A stretch of 24,005 nt of DNA from a virus. Shown piece after piece: positions 6,359-13,395 of the stretch. The stretch lies in IMG/VR virus record IMGVR_UViG_3300009506_000187, positions 1 through 24,005 of that record; one strand, given 5' to 3'. Every line of letters begins with the position of its first letter. Position 1 is the stretch's first letter. The translations under genes were made by a program, and so were the position numbers. The notes below the pieces were generated by a model. The model saw only the letters and a program-made list of their open reading frames with translations, was not told the origin of the DNA and did not search any database.

Positions 6359-8233
6359 ATGGCTATAGCACTAAAGCTCGACACTACTGATGGTTTTCTC
6401 TATCAGTTCGGTGTTAGCGATGATCTCGACATTGACGTAATAAGTCAGCGCACGGCTGGCGTAGACATGACCATCGGCGCGAATCTCGGTTCCGGCGATG
6501 AGTTACAACTAGGTAAATCCGGCGAGCTCGTGCGTGTGATGGGTGACCTCACCGTCGACGGATCGGAAATCGTTTCGACGAATGAAACGGTAACCGGTAC
6601 GTTTACCGCAAACGGCGATGTGAACCTCGGTTCCGGTGACGATACAATCAACATCGGTTCGGGTAGCGGCGATACTGTGAACTTGGAAGAAAACCTAGTT
6701 CTCGGCGCTGGCTTAGTTTCGATCGGTAGTTCGGTAACCGATTACCTCTCGGCGTTGTGGCTCGTAGCAGTCAACGACGCGGGACCGGATAACGCAGCGT
6801 ACAATCTCGGGGCTTCGGGTACGAATGCCGGCGCATACGCAATCGGTGTCGATCCTTCCTTATTGTCGAATTCTTCGGCGACCGATTTGATGTCGGCGTT
6901 GGACGACTTGGATGCGGCAATCACGGCGGCCGGTGCGGACACTTTGCAGACCGCGTACGAGGCGGGAAACACGATCGCCGTTTCTTCGACTTACGGCGCT
7001 GTCGCACTGTCAAATAATACTGATTCCGACACCACGATCGTGTTGGATATCAATAAGTCCCCAACCTCCACTTCGACCGGTGGCAACGCGGCTCAAATCA
7101 CGATGGGGGCGAACGCAACCGGAACCGGTTTGGAAATCGATAACGGTGGTAGCGGCGCGGCCCTAGACGTGCAAGACGGTGGGGCAAGTGTGTTGGTGGT
7201 CAACGGCTCCGGTGGAATCGTCGCGACTCCGACAAGCGGTCAAGACTTCGACATCACGACCGCGGGCGCCGGCAAGCTAGACGTTTCAGCGGCCGGTGGA
7301 ATCGACCTCGACGCAAGCGCGGCTTCTCACTTCACAGTAGACAGTGCTGGCCTAACTTTGTCGACGACCACTTCCGGCGCGTTGACCTTGTCGTCGGCGG
7401 GTCTTTTGGATGTGGACGCAACTTCCATCGAAATCGACTCGAGTGGCGCAATCGCGATCGAGAGCTCCGGCGGTGCGATCAGCATCGGTGCGGATGCGGT
7501 GGCACAACCCATCAATATCGGTACCGGCGCAGCGGCCCGGACGATCACCATGGGTAACGCTTCTTCGACCGAGGTGGAACTAAACGCCGGCTTGATTGAC
7601 ATCAATGCGGGTGCGAACGGTTTCACAATCGACGGCGGTGCGGCTTCTTCGATAGCGGTTTCGGCCGGTAACCTAAGCCTAGACTCGGCGGCCGGCGAGC
7701 TGGTTTTCGACGATGTCGGAAATAGCGGAATCACGCTGTCGCAAGCCGGCGATCGTACTTTGAACGAAACCGGTACAGGCGAAGTTTTCGAAGGAATCAC
7801 CTCGATAATCGGCGCGTTGAATGCATTGGCTGACGCAACCGCAATCGGTACTCTTCAAGAGTTGGCAATAGAAAACGGCGTGACCATCGCGGCGGGTGAG
7901 TGTGTAGCACAGTCAACCACTTCCGGGCGCGTAACTCAATGGAACGGCAACGCTGCAACGAATGCGCGATTCATTGGAATAGCGATTACGGGCGGAACCG
8001 GTAACGTTGGCGGAACAGTTCTATGTCAATTCGCGATGCCGGGTAGTTTGGTGTCGGTCTCCGGCGCTGCGTTCACGGCTGGCCAAGCTCTGTTTGGGCC
8101 GGATGGAACCGGTATTCCGGTTGCAATCGGTTCGGCTCCGTCGAATACGGGCGATGCGTTTCGACGCTTGGGTTGGGCACACACTTCGACCCTTATGTTC
8201 TTGGATCCGGGACCTACGATTATTCTAGGGTAA
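6359..8233 (+). CDS. Repetitive beta-structured fibre protein with N-terminal anchor and DUF2190-like C-terminus
   Basis: 624 residues with a strong GGAGGG site. Residues 1-68 (from MAIALKL and GFLYQFG through GDELQLG to MGDLTVDG) are an anchor domain shared with the protein at 9258-9887. Residues about 70-480 are Gly/Ser/Thr/Asp-rich with short beta repeats such as INIGSGSGDTVNL and PINIGTGAAARTITMGN, typical of phage tail fibres and beta-helical adhesins. Residues about 500-624 are a beta domain ending RRLGWAHTSTLMFLDPGPTIIL, similar in layout to the C terminus of the protein at 5311-5919. It is probably a homotrimeric surface fibre. Whether it attaches to the head or the tail is open, given the capsid-proximal location. 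Confidence 0.75.
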   Translation: MAIALKLDTTDGFLYQFGVSDDLDIDVISQRTAGVDMTIGANLGSGDELQLGKSGELVRVMGDLTVDGSEIVSTNETVTGTFTANGDVNLGSGDDTINIGSGSGDTVNLEENLVLGAGLVSIGSSVTDYLSALWLVAVNDAGPDNAAYNLGASGTNAGAYAIGVDPSLLSNSSATDLMSALDDLDAAITAAGADTLQTAYEAGNTIAVSSTYGAVALSNNTDSDTTIVLDINKSPTSTSTGGNAAQITMGANATGTGLEIDNGGSGAALDVQDGGASVLVVNGSGGIVATPTSGQDFDITTAGAGKLDVSAAGGIDLDASAASHFTVDSAGLTLSTTTSGALTLSSAGLLDVDATSIEIDSSGAIAIESSGGAISIGADAVAQPINIGTGAAARTITMGNASSTEVELNAGLIDINAGANGFTIDGGAASSIAVSAGNLSLDSAAGELVFDDVGNSGITLSQAGDRTLNETGTGEVFEGITSIIGALNALADATAIGTLQELAIENGVTIAAGECVAQSTTSGRVTQWNGNAATNARFIGIAITGGTGNVGGTVLCQFAMPGSLVSVSGAAFTAGQALFGPDGTGIPVAIGSAPSNTGDAFRRLGWAHTSTLMFLDPGPTIILG

Positions 8234-8280
8234 CGCGGATTCGCTGACACAAACAAAGCCAAAAGCGGGAAGGTGAAATA

Positions 8281-9258
8281 ATGGCTACAACGAAAAAGAA
8301 GACTACGGGTACGACCACAAAAAAGCGTACCCGCAGCACACCGAAGAAAAAACGAGTAACAAAGAAGAACGAAGAGCAGCCGGTTGTCGAGGTTGTCAAA
8401 AATGTGGAAGAAGTGCAAACGCCAATTGCGCAAGTTCTCGAAAACATATCTCCTCGACTACCCGACAGCGTTATCATTGACGGGAAACCGGTACCATTGA
8501 ACGGAATTGCTCCCGGGGAAATACCGGTAAACCCGGCGCCTCCCGCAACTCCGGTACCTCCCACCCCTCCGGTTGTTACCCCTGTACCATCACAGCGCAC
8601 ATCGGTAGACGATCGCGAAGCGGCTCGTGTTGCTCGAATGCAACGGCGTCAACGTGAACGAGAACAGAACGGTCACGCGGCGGCCGCGGTAAACCAACCC
8701 GCTCCGGCCGCAAATCCACCCGTTCCGGCGGTGCAACCTGTACCGGTAGCTTCGGTTCCTCCAATACAACCGACGCCTCCCGTGAACGAGTTAGGGCAGC
8801 CAACACCCCCGAATACCCAACAGCTCGCAGCGGAAGCACTAAAAACTGTTATGCCGCCACAAGCACAACCACAGCAACAACAGCCAAACCCGGCGGCGCT
8901 TCCGGTACCTCCCCCGTCTGCAGATCATCCAGATCTAAAGATTCCCATATCCGAGTTGTTTCAATACAAAATTCAGGTTCTCGAGGGGCAAATGCGCGAG
9001 CTCGCCGCCCCTATCCGTGCACAACTAAAAGCGCAAGCGGAACAGTGGCTAAAAGACGCCATTGTTTCGACGCTTGCACAAAACGAGGCTTATCAAGTAG
9101 CATGTAGACAGACCGAAAATTGTGTCAATGAGCTTCTTGCGCAATTGGCACCTACATTACCTGAAGGGTATGCCGTTGTATTGATTGGTGCTAAAGAAGG
9201 CCAAGCCATATGTCGATATGCCCCTGACCAAGCCGGGAAGAGATTTAAAATTGATTAA
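8281..9258 (+). CDS. Lys-rich/Pro-rich modular structural protein of unknown function
   Basis: 325 residues, with GGGAAGGTG upstream. There are three parts. Residues 1-34 are dense in Lys, Arg and Thr (TTKKKTTGTTTKKRTRSTPKK), like a nucleic-acid-binding histone-type tail. Residues about 80-220 are a disordered Pro/Ala/Gln tract interrupted by a basic helix (RVARMQRRQREREQ). Residues about 225-325 are a folded, mostly helical domain (ISELFQYKIQVLEGQM) with two cysteines (ACRQTENC) and a short beta ending. I do not recognise the family. It could bind packaged DNA or act as a flexible linker in the virion. The stop overlaps the next start by one base (TAATG). Confidence 0.7.
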   Translation: MATTKKKTTGTTTKKRTRSTPKKKRVTKKNEEQPVVEVVKNVEEVQTPIAQVLENISPRLPDSVIIDGKPVPLNGIAPGEIPVNPAPPATPVPPTPPVVTPVPSQRTSVDDREAARVARMQRRQREREQNGHAAAAVNQPAPAANPPVPAVQPVPVASVPPIQPTPPVNELGQPTPPNTQQLAAEALKTVMPPQAQPQQQQPNPAALPVPPPSADHPDLKIPISELFQYKIQVLEGQMRELAAPIRAQLKAQAEQWLKDAIVSTLAQNEAYQVACRQTENCVNELLAQLAPTLPEGYAVVLIGAKEGQAICRYAPDQAGKRFKID

Positions 9259-9887
9259 TGGCGATTGCACTGAAATTAGGTACCGACGGATTTCTGTACC
9301 AAATCGGAGATAGTGAGGCTCTCCAAGCTGACGCATTTGAAAGAAAGCAAGCTTCGGGGGATCTTCTTGTCGGTTCTACTTTAGGTGTATCCGACGAGCT
9401 TCAACTTGGTTCTTCGTCCGCGATTGTGCGATCAATGGGTGACGCTCGTATCGATGGATATATCGAGATAATCGACACGAGCGCGCCCGGTAATCCATCC
9501 GATGGTGAAGGGCGTCTTTACAAAAAGACGGGCAACGACGGGTTGTTTTGGCTCCCCGATTCGGGCGGAAGCGAGGTTGATCTAACCGGCGGCTTTTCTT
9601 CCGAAGAACACCGCACTCTCGATCAGCTTACGCACGAAATCGACGAGGATTATTACGGCGAATACACGTACGGTGCGCCCGGTGGTAACGTTTCGAATTA
9701 TACGATTTGGACGAATTCGGGGAAAACCCTAAAAATACGAGAATTTGACTATACTTATTCGGGCGGAAAGATGACAACGTCGACCGCGAAGCAATACAAT
9801 GGTGCGGGTGCGGTAGTAGAAACTCTAACGTATACTTACAATTGGAGTGGTTCTCACCTCTCCAATGTCACATGTGTGAGGAGTTAA
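9258..9887 (+). CDS. Fibre protein with shared N-terminal anchor domain
   Basis: 209 residues, translationally coupled to the gene before it. Residues 1-67 align with the first 68 of the fibre at 6359-8233, with 37 of 67 positions identical by eye, including MAIALKL, GFLYQ, DELQLG and the MGD...DG ending. Next comes a segment typical of phage fibre and head proteins (SDGEGRLYKKTGNDGLFW). The C-terminal 80 residues are Tyr/Thr/Gly-rich beta structure (YYGEYTYGAPGGNVSNY), likely a small trimeric tip. The shared anchor suggests that both proteins dock on the same virion site. Confidence 0.7.
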   Translation: MAIALKLGTDGFLYQIGDSEALQADAFERKQASGDLLVGSTLGVSDELQLGSSSAIVRSMGDARIDGYIEIIDTSAPGNPSDGEGRLYKKTGNDGLFWLPDSGGSEVDLTGGFSSEEHRTLDQLTHEIDEDYYGEYTYGAPGGNVSNYTIWTNSGKTLKIREFDYTYSGGKMTTSTAKQYNGAGAVVETLTYTYNWSGSHLSNVTCVRS

Positions 9888-9891
9888 TTGA

Positions 9892-11322
9892 ATGTCCGCT
9901 GCTAGTCCCATTGTTGTAATCATAGATTCATCGAATCCACGTGTAATTACAGGGACATACACATTCGATACCGGTAGCTCTCTTCTTATACCAAGTGGCT
10001 CTTCACTTCCCGGGACACCTACCGCAAAAGAAGTCTTTTGGAATACAACCGACGACATCTTGTATCGGCGAAATGATGCCGATACCGCGTGGGTTGCGGT
10101 TAGCGCATCTCCGGCGGCGCACGCATCGTCACACCAAAGCGGCGGTGGGGACGCGATCAAGCTCGACGATTTGGCTGCGCCGGACGATAACACAGATCTC
10201 AACGCCACCGTTAGCGCGCACGGACTCTTGCCGAAACTTGGGGGCGGAACAACCAACTTTCTTCGAGCCGATGGAACGTGGGCGGAGCCTCCCGGCGGTT
10301 CGCACGCAGCGACGCACCAAAACGGCGGCGCTGACGAGATTAGTGTTGCCGGTTTATCGGGTTTGCTAGCAGACGGGCAAACACCGCTTTCACACGCATC
10401 GTCACACCAAAGCGGCGGCGCAGACTCAATAAAACTCGATGATCTTGCGGCACCCGACGATAACACAGATCTGAATGCGACAACGAGCGCACACGGCTTA
10501 CTTCCAAAATTGGGTGGTGGTACGACAAACTATTTACGCGAAGATGGAACGTGGCAGAATCCAACTAGCGGATCGGGTGGATTTCCCACCATGTACAAGT
10601 ACGGTTTTGGTCATTACAACAACGCCACAAATCCAAACTATCAAATCGATATCGAAACCGGTATCTGCCGAAGCGATGACGATACCACCGATTTTTCTAC
10701 CTCTTCCACAATTACGGTGGATATTACCCAGTCCGGCGCGAACGGGTTGGATGCGGGAAGCGAAGCATCGTGGACGTGGTACTACATTTATGTAATCTAT
10801 AACCCCACTACTACCACGTACGCCGGATTGTTGAGCACAAGCTCGAGTTCTCCGACCATGCCAAGCGGTTACACAAAAAAGCGTCGTATTGGTGTGGTGA
10901 TCAATAACGGTAGTAGCAATTTCAAACAATACCGCGCGAATTACCATCTAGGGCGAGAAGTTTTTCACGTCTACAACGATGAAGACGAAGACAACGTTCA
11001 GCTACTTTCAAATGGTGGTGCCACTTCATGGACCGATGTTTATGCGGGCGCTTCCATACCGCCAACTTCGCTACACGGCTATTTTGTAATGCGCTTTTCT
11101 GCGAATAACTACGATCAGAAATGCTTTGTTAGGCCAAAAGGAGCAACAATCAACGAACCTCCGACGTGCGCGTACGCGGGTGCACAGACAATTTCAGCGC
11201 TTGCTACTTCGAGTCTTGCATTTGAAATGAAAACGGATAGTTCAAGGTATATTCAATATATACATAGTTCGGCTAGTAACGAGTTGAGTTTGTGGGTCAT
11301 GGGCTTTATTGATTTTTGCTAG
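9892..11322 (+). CDS. Tail-fibre-like protein with HASSHQSGG repeats
   Basis: 476 residues, with GAGGAG before the ATG. The N-terminal 75 residues resemble fibre lead segments (PTAKEVFWNTTDDILYRRND). Residues 77-130 and 168-221 are two copies of a 54-residue unit (49 of 54 identical) running from HASSHQSGG through GLLPKLGGGTTN to DGTW. A third short copy (HAATHQNGG) starts at residue 138. These H-rich motifs are common in phage tail fibres. Residues about 230-476 are a beta-rich head domain of known fibre style (DIETGICRSDDDTTDFS, WTWYYIYVIYNP, GYTKKRRIGVVINN), likely the receptor-binding part. It is a probable host-recognition fibre. The C terminus ends in aromatic residues and a Cys. Confidence 0.8.
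   Translation: MSAASPIVVIIDSSNPRVITGTYTFDTGSSLLIPSGSSLPGTPTAKEVFWNTTDDILYRRNDADTAWVAVSASPAAHASSHQSGGGDAIKLDDLAAPDDNTDLNATVSAHGLLPKLGGGTTNFLRADGTWAEPPGGSHAATHQNGGADEISVAGLSGLLADGQTPLSHASSHQSGGADSIKLDDLAAPDDNTDLNATTSAHGLLPKLGGGTTNYLREDGTWQNPTSGSGGFPTMYKYGFGHYNNATNPNYQIDIETGICRSDDDTTDFSTSSTITVDITQSGANGLDAGSEASWTWYYIYVIYNPTTTTYAGLLSTSSSSPTMPSGYTKKRRIGVVINNGSSNFKQYRANYHLGREVFHVYNDEDEDNVQLLSNGGATSWTDVYAGASIPPTSLHGYFVMRFSANNYDQKCFVRPKGATINEPPTCAYAGAQTISALATSSLAFEMKTDSSRYIQYIHSSASNELSLWVMGFIDFC
10120..10281 (+). repeat. 162-bp repeat unit 1 in the fibre gene
   Basis: It encodes HASSHQSGG...DGTW (54 residues). It matches unit 2 at 10393-10554 in 49 of 54 residues, while synonymous sites have drifted considerably. 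This indicates an old duplication kept by selection on the protein. Confidence 0.85.
10393..10554 (+). repeat. 162-bp repeat unit 2 in the fibre gene
   Basis: Second copy of the 54-residue unit, offset 273 bases (91 residues) from unit 1. The spacer between the copies contains a degenerate third motif (HAATHQNGG). Confidence 0.85.
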
Positions 11323-11329
11323 GTGAACA

Positions 11330-12040
11330 ATGAGCATTGACAGATACGCAGTAACAGACAACCAAACCGGCGCCGTTTTGAAGATCGGTTACACTGATTT
11401 CTCTAATGATCACGATCCGGCTACCCAAACGCCTATTCTTCTCGCTTCCGATTCTGTTAGAGTGCAAGGTGTCCCCCCCTACTACCAAAAACTTGTAGAC
11501 GGACAGTTTGTTGAAATGACACCCGCGGAAAAGGCTGCAGTCGATGCGGCGAAGATTCCTCCCCAACCGACAGCACAGCGACACCCGGATTCAGAAACAG
11601 ACCCCGAAGTTTGTGGTGACGGTGATCGGTATTTTAACACCCTTCTCGGTTTTGAAATGCAATACGACGCCGAGCGGGGGAAGTGGCTATCTGTTATTGG
11701 AGCGACCGTTCACGCGGAGCATAACGGAATCACAGCAATCGGGGCGTATTTCAAAGGTAGTGACGGGCGCGTAATGTCAGCGACGCGAGGAATCACGGCG
11801 CGTTATAAAGGCACTGTCGTCGCAGTAAATTACACGCGTGATAACAATGATCCAACCACTTTCGAAATCGTAGCGGACGGTGAGCCAATTGCGGAAATAG
11901 CGTCTAGCTCGCAAAATGATTTTTTCAACCATTTGGATGGTGATTTTGAACAAGGGGAAGTGCTTGCTCTTCGCAATCGGGCAGACGGAGCACCAACCAA
12001 ATACACCTCTTTAGATGTCGAAATTCGTTGGAGGGTGTAG
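11330..12040 (+). CDS. Fibre-associated structural protein with C-terminal beta-sandwich
   Basis: 236 residues; AGGTGAAC overlaps the previous stop as ribosome binding site. The first 85 residues include a linker common in tail fibre and fibre-assembly proteins (VDGQFVEMTPAEKAAVDAAK). The rest (YFNTLLGFEMQYDAERGKWL onwards) is a beta-rich domain ending SLDVEIRWRV, reminiscent of small phage receptor-binding or collar domains in which a polypeptide of this size caps a fibre. It overlaps nothing and is followed by a related gene with a similar ending (SLKVRRYV). The exact role is not established. Confidence 0.65.
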   Translation: MSIDRYAVTDNQTGAVLKIGYTDFSNDHDPATQTPILLASDSVRVQGVPPYYQKLVDGQFVEMTPAEKAAVDAAKIPPQPTAQRHPDSETDPEVCGDGDRYFNTLLGFEMQYDAERGKWLSVIGATVHAEHNGITAIGAYFKGSDGRVMSATRGITARYKGTVVAVNYTRDNNDPTTFEIVADGEPIAEIASSSQNDFFNHLDGDFEQGEVLALRNRADGAPTKYTSLDVEIRWRV

Positions 12041-12042
12041 AA

Positions 12043-12798
12043 ATGTCAACTGTTCAAATTTTCGTACGCAACGAAACCGCGGCCGCACTCCCTCTTGATA
12101 ATCTAATTGCTGAATATCACATGCTTCCCCCGGGCGTTGATGTTGAGCTCACGTTGTATAATAACGTACCCGAGATTCAAGCCGATCCACAACTTCAACA
12201 GTATGTTGCTAGCGGCGACTGTACGCTAAACGACGGAACGCGTGACCTTTCTCTCGAAGAAGCGCTTAATGTGTGCGCGCCGGTCGTGAGTACCGCAAGC
12301 ATCTACGATTTTAATTCAGCTCCCGAAAAATCCATTGTTCACGGAAACGACTTATTTCTTATCGAAGACAGTGAAGACGGCTTCAAAAAGAAGAAGGTGA
12401 AATCCGAATACGTGATTTTTCTCGGTGCGGGTACGATTGTCTACACCCCTACACAGATAACCGAAACAGGGATTGTCTACACAAAATCAAAAAATCCGAT
12501 CTTGTTGCACGGGATGGAAACGACAATTGAAAACGAAGGAAACTACGAAATCGAGTTCAGTAGTCAATTCGCGTGCTTGAAGGGGTGGGAAATTGTTTTA
12601 GTGGCGATTTTCGTGGATGACACCATGATTGCAGATACCCGGCGAATCATCGAAGCCGAGTCGTATGTTGCGGTGCAAACCGAAGCGTTAATTCCCAACG
12701 CAGCGATCGGAAGTAACATACATGTGCGATGGTGGACGGATCGCGGTAGGAGTGTTGTAGCCGAAGCGCGTTCTCTAAAGGTACGAAGATATGTTTAA
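12043..12798 (+). CDS. Fibre/receptor-binding-like structural protein with C-terminal jelly-roll-like domain
   Basis: 251 residues from the ATG at 12043, which has GGAGGG eight bases upstream. A TTG at 12028 is in frame but would overlap that site. Residues about 1-80 form a small domain (VRNETAAALPLDNLIAEYHM). A link segment follows, of a kind frequent in phage fibres (LFLIEDSEDGFKKKKV). Residues about 125-251 resemble a TNF/C1q-like beta sandwich (GNYEIEFSSQFA, WEIVLVAIFVDDTMIAD, SNIHVRWW), likely trimeric and surface-exposed. The next start lies inside this gene (8-base overlap). Function is inferred from fold-like features and context. Confidence 0.65.
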   Translation: MSTVQIFVRNETAAALPLDNLIAEYHMLPPGVDVELTLYNNVPEIQADPQLQQYVASGDCTLNDGTRDLSLEEALNVCAPVVSTASIYDFNSAPEKSIVHGNDLFLIEDSEDGFKKKKVKSEYVIFLGAGTIVYTPTQITETGIVYTKSKNPILLHGMETTIENEGNYEIEFSSQFACLKGWEIVLVAIFVDDTMIADTRRIIEAESYVAVQTEALIPNAAIGSNIHVRWWTDRGRSVVAEARSLKVRRYV

Positions 12799-13348
12799 GG
12801 TCGACTATACAATTTCAAAAGATATGATTAATTTGCGCTTACTCATCGGTGAATTGGATGCCGAAGAAACAATTCCGGATCCACAATCGATCGCATTTTC
12901 GAAAGACGGGTTGGCGCTTTCCATCTATTTCGAAAATGAGTTGTCAACGGCGGAGCAACAAACGCTTGATACATTGGTGAGTGAGCACAACCCGGAAACG
13001 CTCGAAGAAGCTAAGCAGCGAAAGTGCGAAGAAATCGACGATCGTACCGCGGAGCTCGTTGCGGATGGTTTCGAGTTCAATGGGGTTGTGTTTAGTGGTT
13101 CCGTGGAATCCCAAAGTCGTGTGATAGGGGCGTACACCGCACGCGCGTTTGCAACTTACCCAATTCGATGGATGTCAAAAGACGATTCAACCTATGTCGA
13201 CCTTGTAGACGAAAGTATGCTAACGTCGTTTTTTCTCATAGGTTTCGGTACTTTGAAGGCAAAAATTGATGTTGGCTCAACTTTAAAAATTCAGGTATCG
13301 GGTGCAAATTCGGTTGAAGAGGTTAATAGTATAACTGATCCTAGATGA
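12791..13348 (+). CDS. DUF4376-like fibre-associated protein
   Basis: 185 residues, overlapping the previous gene by 8 bases, with AAGGTACGAAG as ribosome binding site inside it. The centre (EEAKQRKCEEIDDRTAELVA, then GFEFNGVVFS) matches the shape of DUF4376 domains found at the end of tail fibre or fibre-assembly proteins. In those proteins it is a helix that begins with repeated charged residues, then a DGF...FSLS-like turn. It is probably a fibre chaperone or a small fibre component. No signal peptide is present. Confidence 0.6.
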   Translation: MFKVDYTISKDMINLRLLIGELDAEETIPDPQSIAFSKDGLALSIYFENELSTAEQQTLDTLVSEHNPETLEEAKQRKCEEIDDRTAELVADGFEFNGVVFSGSVESQSRVIGAYTARAFATYPIRWMSKDDSTYVDLVDESMLTSFFLIGFGTLKAKIDVGSTLKIQVSGANSVEEVNSITDPR

Positions 13349-13395
13349 CGGACAGTTATCAAAACCTATTTCAATTCACCCACAAAGGAGGGGGC

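Noticed and set aside
7327-7800. Antisense ORFs within the fibre gene
   Set aside because: Shadow frames of a Gly/Ser/Ala repeat-rich gene, with no start signals of their own and no recognisable domains.
13345-13395. Earlier in-frame ATG (13345) as start of the GH16 lipoprotein
   Set aside because: It would put 17 polar residues before the signal peptide. The ATG at 13396 has a near-perfect AAAGGAGGGGG site and gives a canonical signal peptide.
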